From: Paramesorhizobium sp049065735
GTDB lineage: Bacteria; Pseudomonadota; Alphaproteobacteria; Rhizobiales; Rhizobiaceae
Length of the DNA stretch: 64,000 nt
Assembly (NCBI RefSeq): GCF_049065735.1
Contig: NZ_JBAKHD010000007.1
Location: forward strand, 62,001 to 126,000
Direction of reading: 5' to 3'
A model generated the notes under the pieces. The model searched no databases. It saw nothing but the letters and a program-made list of their open reading frames with translations, and was not told the origin of the DNA. Positions 8,501 to 17,523 of the stretch are shown here, one piece after another. Position numbers and translations under genes: made by a program. The stretch's first letter is position 1, and the number at the start of each line of letters is the position of its first letter.

Positions 8501-8519
8501 ATTTTGGGAGGAACATCGG

Positions 8520-9761
8520 ATGCGTTATGGTCTGATTGCGGCTTTGTCCGCTTCGGTTGCATTTTCCAGCATTTCGCTTGCGCAGGCCGCCGACCTCGAG
8601 GTCACCCATTGGTGGACCTCGGGCGGTGAAGCCGCTGCCGTCAAGGTGCTGGCGGAAGAGTTCAACAAGCTCGGCGGCGACAAATGGGTGGATGGTGCGC
8701 TGGCCGGCAGCGGCAGCGGCGCGCGCCCGATCATTGTCAGCCGTATCCTCGGCGGCAATCCGATGGGCGCCACGCAGCTGAACCATGGGCGTCAGGCGGA
8801 GGAACTGGTGCAGGCGGGGCTGATGACCGACCTGACCGAGCTTGCGGAAAAGGAAGGCTGGAGGAATTTCATCCGTCCCGCGAGCCTGCTCGACTCCTGC
8901 ACGTTCGAGGGCAAGCTGTATTGCGTGCCGCTCAACATCCATTCCTGGGACTGGATGTGGACCAACCCGGAGGCGTTCAAACAGGCGGGCGTCGAAGCTC
9001 CGAAGAATTGGGCGGAATTCGTCGCCGCTGCGCCGAAGCTGAAGGAAAAAGGCATCGTCCCGCTGGCCACCGGCGATGGCTGGCAGGTGAGCGGCATGTT
9101 CAACGTGATGACAGCCTCGCTTGGCGGCAAGGATCTTTATTTGAAGGTCAACAAGGACAGGGATAGCGAAGCCTTGCGCGGGCCGGAATTCAAAAAAGTC
9201 TTCCAGGCGCTCGCCGATGCGCGTTCCTTTGCCGATCCCGGTTATGTCGGCCGCTCCTGGAACGAGGCGACCAACATGGTGATGACCGGCAAGGCCGGCG
9301 GCCAGATCATGGGCGACTGGGCGCAGGGCGAGTTCACCGCGGCCGGCAAGGTCGCGGGCAAGGATTATGACTGCCTGCCGGGGCTAGGCACCCATCCCGT
9401 GGTGGAGTCGGGCGGCGATGCCATCTATTTCCCCAAGAACACGGACCCTGAAGTCACCAAGGCACAGCTGAAGCTCGCCAGCATGCTTGTGTCGAAGCAG
9501 ACGCAGGTCGCCTTCAATCTCGCCAAGGGATCGATCCCGATCCGCGGCGACGTGGACCTCGATACCGCCAGCTCCTGCATGAAGAAGGGCATCGAGCTTC
9601 TCAAAAACCCCGATCACATCATTCCCTCAGCCGACCAGCTGCGCGCGCCCGATACGCAGGGCCAGATCGAAGGCCTGATGGCGGAGTTCTTCTCCAATCC
9701 CGACATGAGCGTCGATGAGATGCAGGAGCGCTTTGCGGAGATTATGGAAGCGGCGCATTGA
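8520..9761 (+). CDS. Sugar ABC transporter periplasmic binding protein (family 1)
   Basis: A 413-aa binding protein. Its signal peptide MRYGLIAALSASVAFSSISL ends at AQA-ADLEV. The mature N-terminus VTHWWTSGGEAAAVKVL is typical of the glucose/mannose-type family-1 binding proteins. ATG at 8520 follows GGGAGG by 8 nt. It is the first gene of an operon that continues with two permeases, an ATPase, a beta-mannosidase, an isomerase and an oxidoreductase, so the ligand is probably a manno-oligosaccharide or mannoside. A hairpin cluster follows the gene. Confidence 0.88.
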   Translation: MRYGLIAALSASVAFSSISLAQAADLEVTHWWTSGGEAAAVKVLAEEFNKLGGDKWVDGALAGSGSGARPIIVSRILGGNPMGATQLNHGRQAEELVQAGLMTDLTELAEKEGWRNFIRPASLLDSCTFEGKLYCVPLNIHSWDWMWTNPEAFKQAGVEAPKNWAEFVAAAPKLKEKGIVPLATGDGWQVSGMFNVMTASLGGKDLYLKVNKDRDSEALRGPEFKKVFQALADARSFADPGYVGRSWNEATNMVMTGKAGGQIMGDWAQGEFTAAGKVAGKDYDCLPGLGTHPVVESGGDAIYFPKNTDPEVTKAQLKLASMLVSKQTQVAFNLAKGSIPIRGDVDLDTASSCMKKGIELLKNPDHIIPSADQLRAPDTQGQIEGLMAEFFSNPDMSVDEMQERFAEIMEAAH

Positions 9762-9776
9762 GCACCGCCGCCTAAA

Positions 9777-9831
9777 CCCTCCCCGCAAGGGGGAGGGAAG
9801 GGCGCGAGCCATCCGCCCGCAGGGCGGTTGG
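9777..9831. repeat. Hairpin pair between binding protein and permease
   Basis: Two adjacent stem-loops. CCCTCCCC-GCAAG-GGGGAGGG spans 9777-9797 and is perfect. CCATCCGCCC-GCA-GGGCGGTTGG spans 9809-9831 with one mismatch. The same CCCCGCAAGGGGG core occurs in the repeat between aglE and aglF, so this is another member of the same palindromic repeat family, again directly after a binding-protein gene. Confidence 0.8.
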
Positions 9832-9894
9832 CGGAGGGTAATTGAGCTGTGTGGGACATCCTCACACATTTGGATTTCGCAGGAAACACCATCC

Positions 9895-10785
9895 ATGCCC
9901 GGAAAGCCCCCACGCTTTTTCCGCAACCTGAACGCCAAGGTCGCCGCGCTGCCGATGATTGCGACGGTGCTCGTGGTCTTTATCGGCTGCACGCTATGGA
10001 CCGTGGTTTATTCCTTCACGTCCTCGCGCTCGCTGCCGATGCTGAATTTCGTCGGTTTCGACCAGTATACGCGGCTGTTCGGCGCGTCGCGCTGGGAAGT
10101 TTCGATCAAGAATCTTGCCATCTACGGCATCCTGTCGCTGATTTTCTCCCTCGTCATCGGTTTCCTCCTCGCCGCGTTCATGGATCAGAAGATCCGCTTC
10201 GAGAACGCCTTCCGCACCATCTTCCTTTATCCCTTCGCGCTGTCACACATCGTCACCGGCCTCGTCTGGCAATGGATATTGAACCCGCTCGGCATCGAGA
10301 AGGTTGTGCGGGACTTAGGCTTCGAAAGCTTCAGCTTCGCGCTTCTCTCCAATCGCAGCCTTGCGATCTACGCCATCGTCATCGCCGGCCTGTGGCAGGG
10401 GACGGGTCTCGTTATGGCGCTGATGCTGGCGGGGTTGCGCAATATCGATGAGGAAATCTGGAAGGCGGCGCGGGTCGATGGCATCCCGACCTGGAAGACC
10501 TATGTCTTCGTCATCCTGCCGATGATGCGCCCGGTCTTCGTCACCACGCTGGTGCTGATCGCGACCGGCATCGTCAAGCTCTACGATCTCGTCGTCGCCA
10601 TGACCAATGGCGGGCCGGGCATCTCGACGGAGGTTCCGGCGAAATATGTCTACGATTTCATGTTCGGTTGGGCCAATCTCGGCCAGGGGCTCGCCGCCTC
10701 GACCGTCATGCTCACCACCGTGCTCATCATCCTCGTTCCCTGGGCGATGATCGAATTCGGCGGCAAGAAAGGGGAGAGGGGCTGA
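9895..10785 (+). CDS. Sugar ABC transporter permease (MalF type)
   Basis: A 296-aa inner-membrane permease with six predicted helices: the first around residues 18-40 (MIATVLVVFIGCTLWTVVYS), the last near 262-284. The EAA loop EEIWKAARVDGIPTWKTYVF is the ATPase contact. ATG at 9895 has AGGAAA upstream; a longer frame starting at 9715 runs back into the repeat and is rejected. The stop codon overlaps the next start (TGATG), indicating translational coupling. Confidence 0.9.
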   Translation: MPGKPPRFFRNLNAKVAALPMIATVLVVFIGCTLWTVVYSFTSSRSLPMLNFVGFDQYTRLFGASRWEVSIKNLAIYGILSLIFSLVIGFLLAAFMDQKIRFENAFRTIFLYPFALSHIVTGLVWQWILNPLGIEKVVRDLGFESFSFALLSNRSLAIYAIVIAGLWQGTGLVMALMLAGLRNIDEEIWKAARVDGIPTWKTYVFVILPMMRPVFVTTLVLIATGIVKLYDLVVAMTNGGPGISTEVPAKYVYDFMFGWANLGQGLAASTVMLTTVLIILVPWAMIEFGGKKGERG

Positions 10786-11705
10786 TGGCGAATGTGGCAA
10801 TGGCCGAGGGCTCGGCGCGCTCCCATGCGGAGCCTTGGGGCGCGCGGCCGAAACGGATGTTCTCGCCCCGGACCATCATGGTCTATGGCGTCCTGATCGT
10901 GTCGGCGCTCTATTATCTGCTGCCGCTCTATATCATGGTGATGACGTCGCTGAAGGGCATGCCGGAGATACGCCTCGGCAATATCTTCGCCCCGCCGGTC
11001 GAAGTCACCTTCGAGCCTTGGGTGAAGGCGTGGAGCCAGGCCTGCACCGGGCTTTATTGCGAGGGCATCCGCACCGGCTTCTGGAACTCGGTGAAGATCA
11101 CCATCCCGAGCGTGCTGATCTCCATCCTCATCGCCTCGGTGAATGGCTACGCGCTCTCCAACTGGAAGTTTAGGGGATCGGAAGTCTTCTTCACCATCCT
11201 GCTTTTCGGCGCGTTTATTCCCTATCAGGTGATGCTCTATCCGCTCGTCATCATCACGCGCGAGCTCGGCATTTTCGGCACGCTCGCCGGGGTCGTCGTC
11301 ATCCACACCATCTTCGGCATGCCGATCCTGACGCTGCTCTTCCGCAATTATTTCGCAGCGCTGCCGCCGGAACTCTTCAAGGCCGCGCGCGTGGACGGAG
11401 CGGGCTTCTGGCGCATCTTCCTGCAGATCATGCTGCCGATGTCGCTGCCGATCTTCGTCGTGGCGATCATCATTCAGGTGACCGGCATCTGGAACGACTT
11501 CCTCTTCGGCGTGATCTTCGCGGGCACGCAGAATTTCCCGATGACGGTGCAGCTCAACAACGTCGTGAACTCGGTTCAGGGCGTCAAGGAATACAATGTC
11601 AACATGGCCGCGACGATCCTCACGGGCGCGGTGCCGCTCCTCATCTATTTCTTCTCCGGGCGCTATTTCGTCCGGGGCATTGCGGCGGGAGCGGTGAAGG
11701 GATGA
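10785..11705 (+). CDS. Sugar ABC transporter permease (MalG type)
   Basis: A 306-aa permease partner. The cytoplasmic N-terminus (about 30 residues) precedes helix 1 (MVYGVLIVSALYYLLPLYIM). The EAA motif is PPELFKAARVDGAGFWRIFLQ, followed by conserved LPMSLPIFVV. It overlaps its upstream partner by 1 nt, with GGGGAGAGGGG as ribosome site, and overlaps the ATPase gene by 4 nt (ATGA). It forms the membrane channel with the preceding permease. Confidence 0.9.
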   Translation: MANVAMAEGSARSHAEPWGARPKRMFSPRTIMVYGVLIVSALYYLLPLYIMVMTSLKGMPEIRLGNIFAPPVEVTFEPWVKAWSQACTGLYCEGIRTGFWNSVKITIPSVLISILIASVNGYALSNWKFRGSEVFFTILLFGAFIPYQVMLYPLVIITRELGIFGTLAGVVVIHTIFGMPILTLLFRNYFAALPPELFKAARVDGAGFWRIFLQIMLPMSLPIFVVAIIIQVTGIWNDFLFGVIFAGTQNFPMTVQLNNVVNSVQGVKEYNVNMAATILTGAVPLLIYFFSGRYFVRGIAAGAVKG

Positions 11706-12808
11706 TGCTGATGAAGACCGATACACACGCAGACACGAGCGTTTCGATCAGAGATCTGTCGCTGAATTTCGGCACGGTCAATGTGCTGAAAAAGCTCGAT
11801 CTCGACATCCGCGAGGGCGAATTCCTCGTGCTGCTCGGGCCATCCGGCTGCGGCAAGTCTACGCTTTTGAACTGCATTGCCGGGCTCCTGGACATTTCCG
11901 AGGGGCAGATCTTCATCAAGGGCAAGAACGTCACCTGGGAAGAGCCGAAGGACCGCGGCATCGGCATGGTGTTCCAGTCCTATGCGCTTTATCCGCAAAT
12001 GACGGTTGAGAAGAACCTGTCCTTCGGCCTGCGCGTCGCGGGCGTGCCGAAGGACGAGATAAAGGAGCGCATCGCCCGCGCCACCGAAATTCTGCAGATC
12101 GAGCCGTTCCTGCAGCGCAAGCCCTCCGCGCTCTCCGGCGGTCAGCGGCAGCGCGTGGCGATCGGACGCGCGCTGGTGCGCGATGTGGATGTCTTTTTGT
12201 TTGACGAGCCGCTGTCGAACCTCGACGCGAAACTGCGCTCCGAACTGCGCGTCGAGATCAAGCGCCTGCATCACAAGCTCGGCAATACCATGATCTATGT
12301 CACCCACGACCAGATCGAGGCGCTGACCTTGGCCGACCGCATCGCCGTCATGAAGGGCGGGGTTGTGCAGCAGCTGGACGACCCGCTGACGATCTACAAC
12401 AAGCCGCGCAATCTTTTCGTCGCAGGCTTCATCGGCTCGCCCTCGATGAATTTTATCTCCGGCGCGCTTGGGCAGAAGGACGGTAGGCCGGTCTTCCGGT
12501 CGGACGCACTTGAAATCCCGCTCGACGGCTATGAGCCAGGCGAGGCGCTGACGCCGGGGCGCGAGGTCGTGCTGGGCGTGCGGCCCGAGCATATCCGCAT
12601 TGGCGGGGAGGGGGACGGTCACGACGCAACCGTCGATCTCGAGGAGCCGATGGGCGCGGATAGTCTCGTCTGGCTGAAAGCATCAGGCAAGCCGCTCTCC
12701 GTGCGCGTGGAATCCGGCAAGCGCTACCGCGCGGGCGATCAGGTCAAGCTGCATTTCAATGCAGGGATGGCTTCGCTGTTCGATGCGCGGACTGAGGAGC
12801 GGGTTTAG
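11702..12808 (+). CDS. Sugar ABC transporter ATP-binding protein (MalK/UgpC type)
   Basis: A 368-aa ATPase with Walker A GPSGCGKST (46-54), signature LSGGQ (144-148), Walker B VFLFDEP (164-170), H-loop H202, and a C-terminal TOBE-like regulatory domain (VLGVRPEHI near 290). It energises the two preceding permeases. Starts at 11702, 11705 and 11711 are all possible; the first overlaps the permease stop codon. The next gene is separated by a 230-bp gap occupied by a large perfect inverted repeat. Confidence 0.9.
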   Translation: MMLMKTDTHADTSVSIRDLSLNFGTVNVLKKLDLDIREGEFLVLLGPSGCGKSTLLNCIAGLLDISEGQIFIKGKNVTWEEPKDRGIGMVFQSYALYPQMTVEKNLSFGLRVAGVPKDEIKERIARATEILQIEPFLQRKPSALSGGQRQRVAIGRALVRDVDVFLFDEPLSNLDAKLRSELRVEIKRLHHKLGNTMIYVTHDQIEALTLADRIAVMKGGVVQQLDDPLTIYNKPRNLFVAGFIGSPSMNFISGALGQKDGRPVFRSDALEIPLDGYEPGEALTPGREVVLGVRPEHIRIGGEGDGHDATVDLEEPMGADSLVWLKASGKPLSVRVESGKRYRAGDQVKLHFNAGMASLFDARTEERV

Positions 12809-12836
12809 GCGGATTGTGTTTTGATGGCATCGCGAG

Positions 12837-12999
12837 GCGCCCCCCTCTGTCCTGCCGGACATCTCCCCCGCAAGGGGGGAGATTGGCTGACACGGCTATC
12901 ACCGTCCATTCTGCATCGCTCGCGATTGGTGTTGCGCGTCCATGACGGCGTAATCTCCCCCCTTGCGGGGGAGATGTCCGGCAGGACAGAGGGGGGCGC
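12837..12999. repeat. Perfect 48-bp inverted repeat element with 67-nt loop
   Basis: Arms 12837-12884 and 12952-12999 are exact reverse complements (starting GCGCCCCCCTCTGTCCTGCC). Each arm folds on itself through ATCTCCCCC/GGGGGAGAT. The 67-nt loop (12885-12951) is related, in opposite orientation, to the loop of the element near 59.1 kb (46 of 67 positions identical by eye). It sits between the ATPase and beta-mannosidase genes. The unresolved base N at 13005 is just outside the right arm. Confidence 0.9.
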
Positions 13000-13038
13000 T
13001 GTCCNGCCGACCCATTCATTTAAAAAGAATCCAGCATC

Positions 13039-15531
13039 GTGAACATCCCCACCCACCCAAGCCCCGAACACACCATCGACCTCGCAGGCAACTGGCGGCT
13101 GCGCGATGCAAGGGGCCGTCATGACCTCTCCATGGCAGTGCCGGGCGACGCCATATCCGCGCTGCATAAGGCAGGAGCGATTCCCGATCCCTATTTCGGC
13201 CGCAATGAATATGGTCTGCGCTGGATTGCCGAAGAGGACTGGCGGATCAGCCGCACATTCGAAATACCCGCAAATGCGCCGCTCGATGGCTGGGTGCTCG
13301 ATCTCAACTATCTCGATACGGTCGCCGAAATCAGCATCAACGGCAAAACCGTGCTGGAGGCGGCGAACAGTTTCCGGCGGTTTCGCGTCGATGTTTCCCA
13401 TGCGCTGCAGCCGGGCGAGAACCGCATTGAGATCCTTTTCCGCTCCAATGTCCGGGCCGGGCAGGCGCTGCAGGAGGCGCAGCCTTTCTATGTGCCTTAT
13501 CATGCGAGCAATTCACCGATCCCGAACGGCAATATGCTGCGCAAGGTCCAGTGCCATTTCGGTTGGGACTGGAACATCGCCATCGCGCCCTTCGGTCTTT
13601 ACGGGCATATCGAACTCACACGAGCCGAGAATATCCACATCGCGCGGGTTCTGGTTCACCAGCATCATGAGGGTGGGGCTGTCCGCCTCGACGTGGAAAT
13701 CGACATGGAAGCCCGGCGCGGGGAGACCGTGCCATACGCGATTCACTTCGATGGGCAGGTCCTGTCCGGTGAGGTGACCGTTTCCCCCGGCACTAACCGT
13801 CTCACGGAAATCGTTCATATCGATGCACCGAAGCTCTGGTGGCCGGCGGGCAGCGGCGAGCAGCCGCTCCATCGGCTCGATATCCACATCGGGAACGCTA
13901 CCCAAACCCGCCGCATCGGCCTGCGCCAGATCGAATTGGTGACGGAGCCGGATGAGGCGGGCAACCGCTTCCTTTTCCGTGTCAACGGGCGGGAAATCTT
14001 CTGCCGGGGCGCGAACTGGATTCCGCAGGACGCGCTGCCCTCGCGCATAAATCCCGAGGCGACCCGCGATCTCCTCCAATCCGCCGTCGACGCCAACATG
14101 AATATGATCCGCGTCTGGGGCGGCGGCTTCTACGAGCCGGACTGGTTCTACGATCTCTGCGACGAGCTCGGGCTGATGGTCTGGCAGGACTTCATGTTCG
14201 CCTGCAATCTTTACCCCTCGACGCCGGATTTCCTAACGGAAGTGGACGCGGAAGTGCGCTATCAGGCGGCGCGGCTGTCGCACCACGCCTGCATCGCCCT
14301 CTGGTGCGGTGACAATGAGCTCATCGGCGCGCTTAACTGGTTCGAGGAATCGCGTGATAACCGTGATCGTTATCTCGTCAGCTATGACCGGCTCAACCGC
14401 GCCATCGAGCGCGCGCTGAAGGAGACGGTGCGGGACGCCGATTGGTGGCCGTCGAGCCCTTCGCCGGGGCCGATGAGCTTCGGCGATGCCTGGCATGACG
14501 ATTCCTCCGGCGACATGCATTTCTGGAGCGTCTGGCACGAGGGGAAATCTTTTCACGAATACCGGAACGTCAATCCGCGTTTCTGCTCGGAATTCGGTTT
14601 TCAGTCCTTCCCTTCGATGTCCGTGATCCGGACATTCGCGGGAGCGCAGGAGATGAACATCGCCTCGCCTGTTATGGAGGCGCATCAGAAGAATGCGGGC
14701 GGCAATGCGCGCATCGCCGAGACGATGTTTCGCTATTTCCGCTTCCCCGATGGATTCGAGAATTTCGTCTATTTGAGCCAGATCCAGCAGGGGCTGGCGA
14801 TCCGCACGGCTGTCGAATATTGGCGCTCGCTGAAGCCCCATTGCATGGGCGCGCTTTACTGGCAATTGAACGACACCTGGCCCGTGGCTTCCTGGTCGAG
14901 CCTTGATTATGGCGGGGGCTGGAAGGTGCTGCATTATATGGCGCGGCGCTTCTTTGCGCCGGTGGCGGTGAGTGCGATTCCCGATAGGAGCGGGGCGGAC
15001 GTCGTCTTCTATGCCGTTAACGACACGTCGCAGCCGGTCGATCTCGGCCTGGAAATCCTCGCGCTCGACATGGCCGGCAAGGTCACACCCTTGCAGCGCG
15101 CGCAGGCAACCGTGCCGCCCGACCGCGCGGTGGACATTGCCCGTGTCGCGCTCGATGAGATTCACGAAGGCGCGATCCTTTGCTACCGCTGGTCCGCATC
15201 GGATGGCGGTGCGGGCTTGGATCATTTCACGCCGGTTCCCTATAAGGCGCTCGCGCTCGAAAACCCCGGCATCAATATCTCCGTGACGCCCACCGGCGAA
15301 GGGCTGTCGATCTCTCTCGAAGCCTCGAGACTGGCGCTGTTCGTGACGCTGGAATGCGAGGCACGGGGCCGATTTTCTGATAATGCGCTGACGCTCTACC
15401 CCGGACAGGGCGCGAGCCTCACTTTCACCGCCAGCCCGGAAGAGGCGGCGAAGGCCGCCGCCACATTGCTGGTGCGCGATCTCTATTCGAGCTCCCGAAA
15501 TCCATCTCATCCAGAAGGACGTGACAAATGA
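13039..15531 (+). CDS. Beta-mannosidase, glycoside hydrolase family 2
   Basis: An 830-aa intracellular GH2 enzyme (no signal peptide) releasing mannose from beta-mannosides. It has an N-terminal jelly-roll domain (LAGNWRLRD, then LNYLDTVAEISINGK), an immunoglobulin-like middle and a TIM barrel from about residue 310 (FCRGANWIPQDALPSR, RVWGGGFYEPDWFYDLCDE). The acid/base is E427 in WCGDNE and the nucleophile E518 in CSEFGFQSFP. It starts at GTG (13039) with weak ribosome-site complementarity; no ATG alternative gives the full N-domain. The stop overlaps the next start by 4 nt. Confidence 0.92.
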   Translation: MNIPTHPSPEHTIDLAGNWRLRDARGRHDLSMAVPGDAISALHKAGAIPDPYFGRNEYGLRWIAEEDWRISRTFEIPANAPLDGWVLDLNYLDTVAEISINGKTVLEAANSFRRFRVDVSHALQPGENRIEILFRSNVRAGQALQEAQPFYVPYHASNSPIPNGNMLRKVQCHFGWDWNIAIAPFGLYGHIELTRAENIHIARVLVHQHHEGGAVRLDVEIDMEARRGETVPYAIHFDGQVLSGEVTVSPGTNRLTEIVHIDAPKLWWPAGSGEQPLHRLDIHIGNATQTRRIGLRQIELVTEPDEAGNRFLFRVNGREIFCRGANWIPQDALPSRINPEATRDLLQSAVDANMNMIRVWGGGFYEPDWFYDLCDELGLMVWQDFMFACNLYPSTPDFLTEVDAEVRYQAARLSHHACIALWCGDNELIGALNWFEESRDNRDRYLVSYDRLNRAIERALKETVRDADWWPSSPSPGPMSFGDAWHDDSSGDMHFWSVWHEGKSFHEYRNVNPRFCSEFGFQSFPSMSVIRTFAGAQEMNIASPVMEAHQKNAGGNARIAETMFRYFRFPDGFENFVYLSQIQQGLAIRTAVEYWRSLKPHCMGALYWQLNDTWPVASWSSLDYGGGWKVLHYMARRFFAPVAVSAIPDRSGADVVFYAVNDTSQPVDLGLEILALDMAGKVTPLQRAQATVPPDRAVDIARVALDEIHEGAILCYRWSASDGGAGLDHFTPVPYKALALENPGINISVTPTGEGLSISLEASRLALFVTLECEARGRFSDNALTLYPGQGASLTFTASPEEAAKAAATLLVRDLYSSSRNPSHPEGRDK

Positions 15532-16286
15532 CGGAATTTTCCTATCAGCTTTATAGCTCGCGCAATTTCCCGCTGGGCGAAACCTTGTCGATGCTCGCCA
15601 AGGCCGGTTATCGCAATGTCGAGGGCTATGGCGGGGTTTACACCGATCTCGCCGGTCTCAAGAAAAGCCTTGATGAAAACGGCCTTGCCATGCCGACCGG
15701 CCATTTCGGCATCGACATGCTGGAAAACGAGACGGACCGCGCGCTCGAAATCGCCGGGACGCTCGGCATGAAGGCGATCTATTGCCCGTATCTGCTGCCG
15801 GATCTCCGCCCCGTTGACGCTGCGGGCTGGAGCGCCTTCGGCGAACGGCTGCAGAAAGCCGGAGAGCCCTTCCGCAAGGCGGGCTATATTTTCGGCTGGC
15901 ACAATCATGAATTCGAGTTCCTGCCGCTTGCGGACGGCTCCGTGCCGCAGCAGCGCATCTTCGAAGCCGCACCGGACCTTTCCTGGGAGGCGGATATCGC
16001 CTGGATCATTCGCGGCGGCGCGAACGCTCTCGAATGGATCGCCGCCTATGGCGACCGGATCACGGCTGCCCATGTCAAGGATATCGCCCCGGCGGGCGAG
16101 AACACGGATGAGGATGGCTGGGCCGATGTCGGCCACGGCACCGTCGACTGGGCCGGCATCATGAAGGTGCTGCACAAGACCCCTGTGCAATATCTCGTCA
16201 TGGAACACGACAATCCCAGCGACGCCACGCGCTTTGCCACCCGCTCGCTCGAGACGGCCAAGCGCCTTTGGGCGGCGCCTCACTGA
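15528..16286 (+). CDS. Sugar phosphate isomerase/epimerase family TIM-barrel protein
   Basis: A 252-aa xylose-isomerase-like (AP endonuclease 2 fold) protein. Metal-binding segments are visible: WHNHEFEF, AAHVKDI and LVMEHDN. The family includes epimerases, isomerases, dehydratases and 3-keto-glycoside-acting lyases, so the exact reaction is not readable. It overlaps the beta-mannosidase by ATGA and precedes a Gfo/Idh/MocA oxidoreductase, a pairing often found in sugar oxidation pathways. Confidence 0.82.
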   Translation: MTEFSYQLYSSRNFPLGETLSMLAKAGYRNVEGYGGVYTDLAGLKKSLDENGLAMPTGHFGIDMLENETDRALEIAGTLGMKAIYCPYLLPDLRPVDAAGWSAFGERLQKAGEPFRKAGYIFGWHNHEFEFLPLADGSVPQQRIFEAAPDLSWEADIAWIIRGGANALEWIAAYGDRITAAHVKDIAPAGENTDEDGWADVGHGTVDWAGIMKVLHKTPVQYLVMEHDNPSDATRFATRSLETAKRLWAAPH

Positions 16287-16346
16287 ACCGGCAAAGGAGC
16301 GGTCCAGGATAAGGCCGCTTCATAATTCTGAAATCTGGAGACTTAA

Positions 16347-17483
16347 ATGCGAAAGACCCTCGGTGTCGGCATTATCGGCTGCGGTAATATCTCGACCACC
16401 TATCTGAAACTGGCGCCGCTGTTCAAGCGCATCGAGATGCGCGCCTGCGCCGACGCCAACCCCGCTGCCGCGCAGTTGCGGGCAGAGGAATTCGGCATCA
16501 AGGCGCAGAGTGTCGATGAGCTGCTCGCGAATGACGAGATCGACATTATCGTCAACCTCACCATCCCCGATGCGCACTACGCGGTGACGAAGCGGATTCT
16601 CGAGGCCGGCAAGCACGCCTATTCGGAAAAACCGCTGGTGCTGTCGCTGGAACAGGGGCTGGAGCTCAAGAAGCTCGCCGACGAGAAGGGCCTGAAGGTC
16701 GGCTGTGCGCCCGACACCTTCCTCGGCGGCGCGCACCAGCTTGCCCGCAAGGCGATCGACGAGGGCAAGGCCGGCACGATCACGTCGGGCACCTGTCATG
16801 TCATGAGCCACGGCATGGAGCATTGGCACCCCAATCCCGACTTCTTCTTCAAGCCCGGCGGTGGCCCGATCCTCGATCTCGGGCCTTATTACATCGCTAA
16901 TCTCGTCAACCTGCTCGGCCCCGTGAAGCGCGTGGCGGCGGTCACGTCCATGGGGACGCCGACCCGCACCATCTCCTCCGAGCCGCGCAAGGGGGAGACG
17001 ATTACGGTCGAGACACCGACCACCATCCATGCGATCCTTGAATTCGTTGAAGGCGCGACGGTCACGCTCTCGGCGAGCTGGGATGTCTGGGCGCATCGCC
17101 ACGGCAATATGGAGCTTTACGGCACCGATGGCTCGCTCTACCTGCCCGACCCGAACTTCTTCGGCGGCGACGTGTTGTTCGTCGGCTCGGATAAGGCGGA
17201 ACCGACACCTCTCGAAGTATGGGAGCATCCGTTCGGCGTCGCCAATCAGGAGCATCCGCAAGGCGCGATGGCGAACTACCGCACGGCAGGCCTCGCCGAC
17301 ATGGCCGCAGCCATCGTCGAGGGCCGCGACATGCGCTGCTCGCTCGAGCGCGCGCTGCATGGCGTGGACGTGATGCTCTCGATCCTGCGCTCCGGCGAGG
17401 AAAAGCGCTTCGTCGAGGTCGAGACGACCTGCACCCGGCCCGAAGCGTTGGGGATCGAAGAGGCGAAGGCGCTGCTGCAGTAA
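16347..17483 (+). CDS. Gfo/Idh/MocA family oxidoreductase
   Basis: A 378-aa NAD(P)-dependent dehydrogenase. The Rossmann start is LGVGIIGCGNISTTYLKLAP, the EKP motif is YSEKPLVLSLEQGLEL, and the C-terminal domain contains GGGPILDLGPYYIANLVNLL. GGAGAC sits 5 nt before the ATG. It is the last gene of the mannoside operon and probably oxidises the imported sugar or its product. A hairpin 10 nt after the stop ends the operon. Confidence 0.88.
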   Translation: MRKTLGVGIIGCGNISTTYLKLAPLFKRIEMRACADANPAAAQLRAEEFGIKAQSVDELLANDEIDIIVNLTIPDAHYAVTKRILEAGKHAYSEKPLVLSLEQGLELKKLADEKGLKVGCAPDTFLGGAHQLARKAIDEGKAGTITSGTCHVMSHGMEHWHPNPDFFFKPGGGPILDLGPYYIANLVNLLGPVKRVAAVTSMGTPTRTISSEPRKGETITVETPTTIHAILEFVEGATVTLSASWDVWAHRHGNMELYGTDGSLYLPDPNFFGGDVLFVGSDKAEPTPLEVWEHPFGVANQEHPQGAMANYRTAGLADMAAAIVEGRDMRCSLERALHGVDVMLSILRSGEEKRFVEVETTCTRPEALGIEEAKALLQ

Positions 17484-17492
17484 TGAAAGCTG

Positions 17493-17522
17493 GGGACGCA
17501 TCGGGCGATGCCGGTGCGTCCC
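17493..17522. terminator. Bidirectional hairpin terminator
   Basis: GGGACGCA and TGCGTCCC (17493-17500, 17515-17522) pair, with an inner CGG/CCG extension, between the convergent oxidoreductase and MarR genes. No long T tract follows, so termination efficiency is uncertain. Confidence 0.6.
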
Positions 17523-17523
17523 T

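Larger units (their letters stand above)
8214..8519. promoter_or_regulatory. Divergent promoter region between two sugar ABC operons
   Basis: A 306-bp AT-richer region separating aglE (leftward) and the second binding-protein gene (rightward). Rightward, TTGCAT (8456-8461) and TACGAT (8478-8483) at 16-bp spacing form a plausible sigma-70 promoter just before an operator palindrome. Leftward, TTGACT (8269-8274 reverse) with TATGTC (8248-8253 reverse) is a weaker candidate. No small ORF is convincing. Two LacI-type operators are listed separately. Confidence 0.6.

Noticed and set aside
10650..11726. 358-aa minus-strand frame opposite the second sugar permease
   Set aside because: Composition is Arg/His/Asp-rich and mirrors the permease; no motif.
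12837..12999. CRISPR or intrinsic terminator reading of the large palindrome
   Set aside because: There is no repeat-spacer periodicity, the structure is far longer than a terminator, and it has a second copy elsewhere, so a dispersed repeat is the better description.
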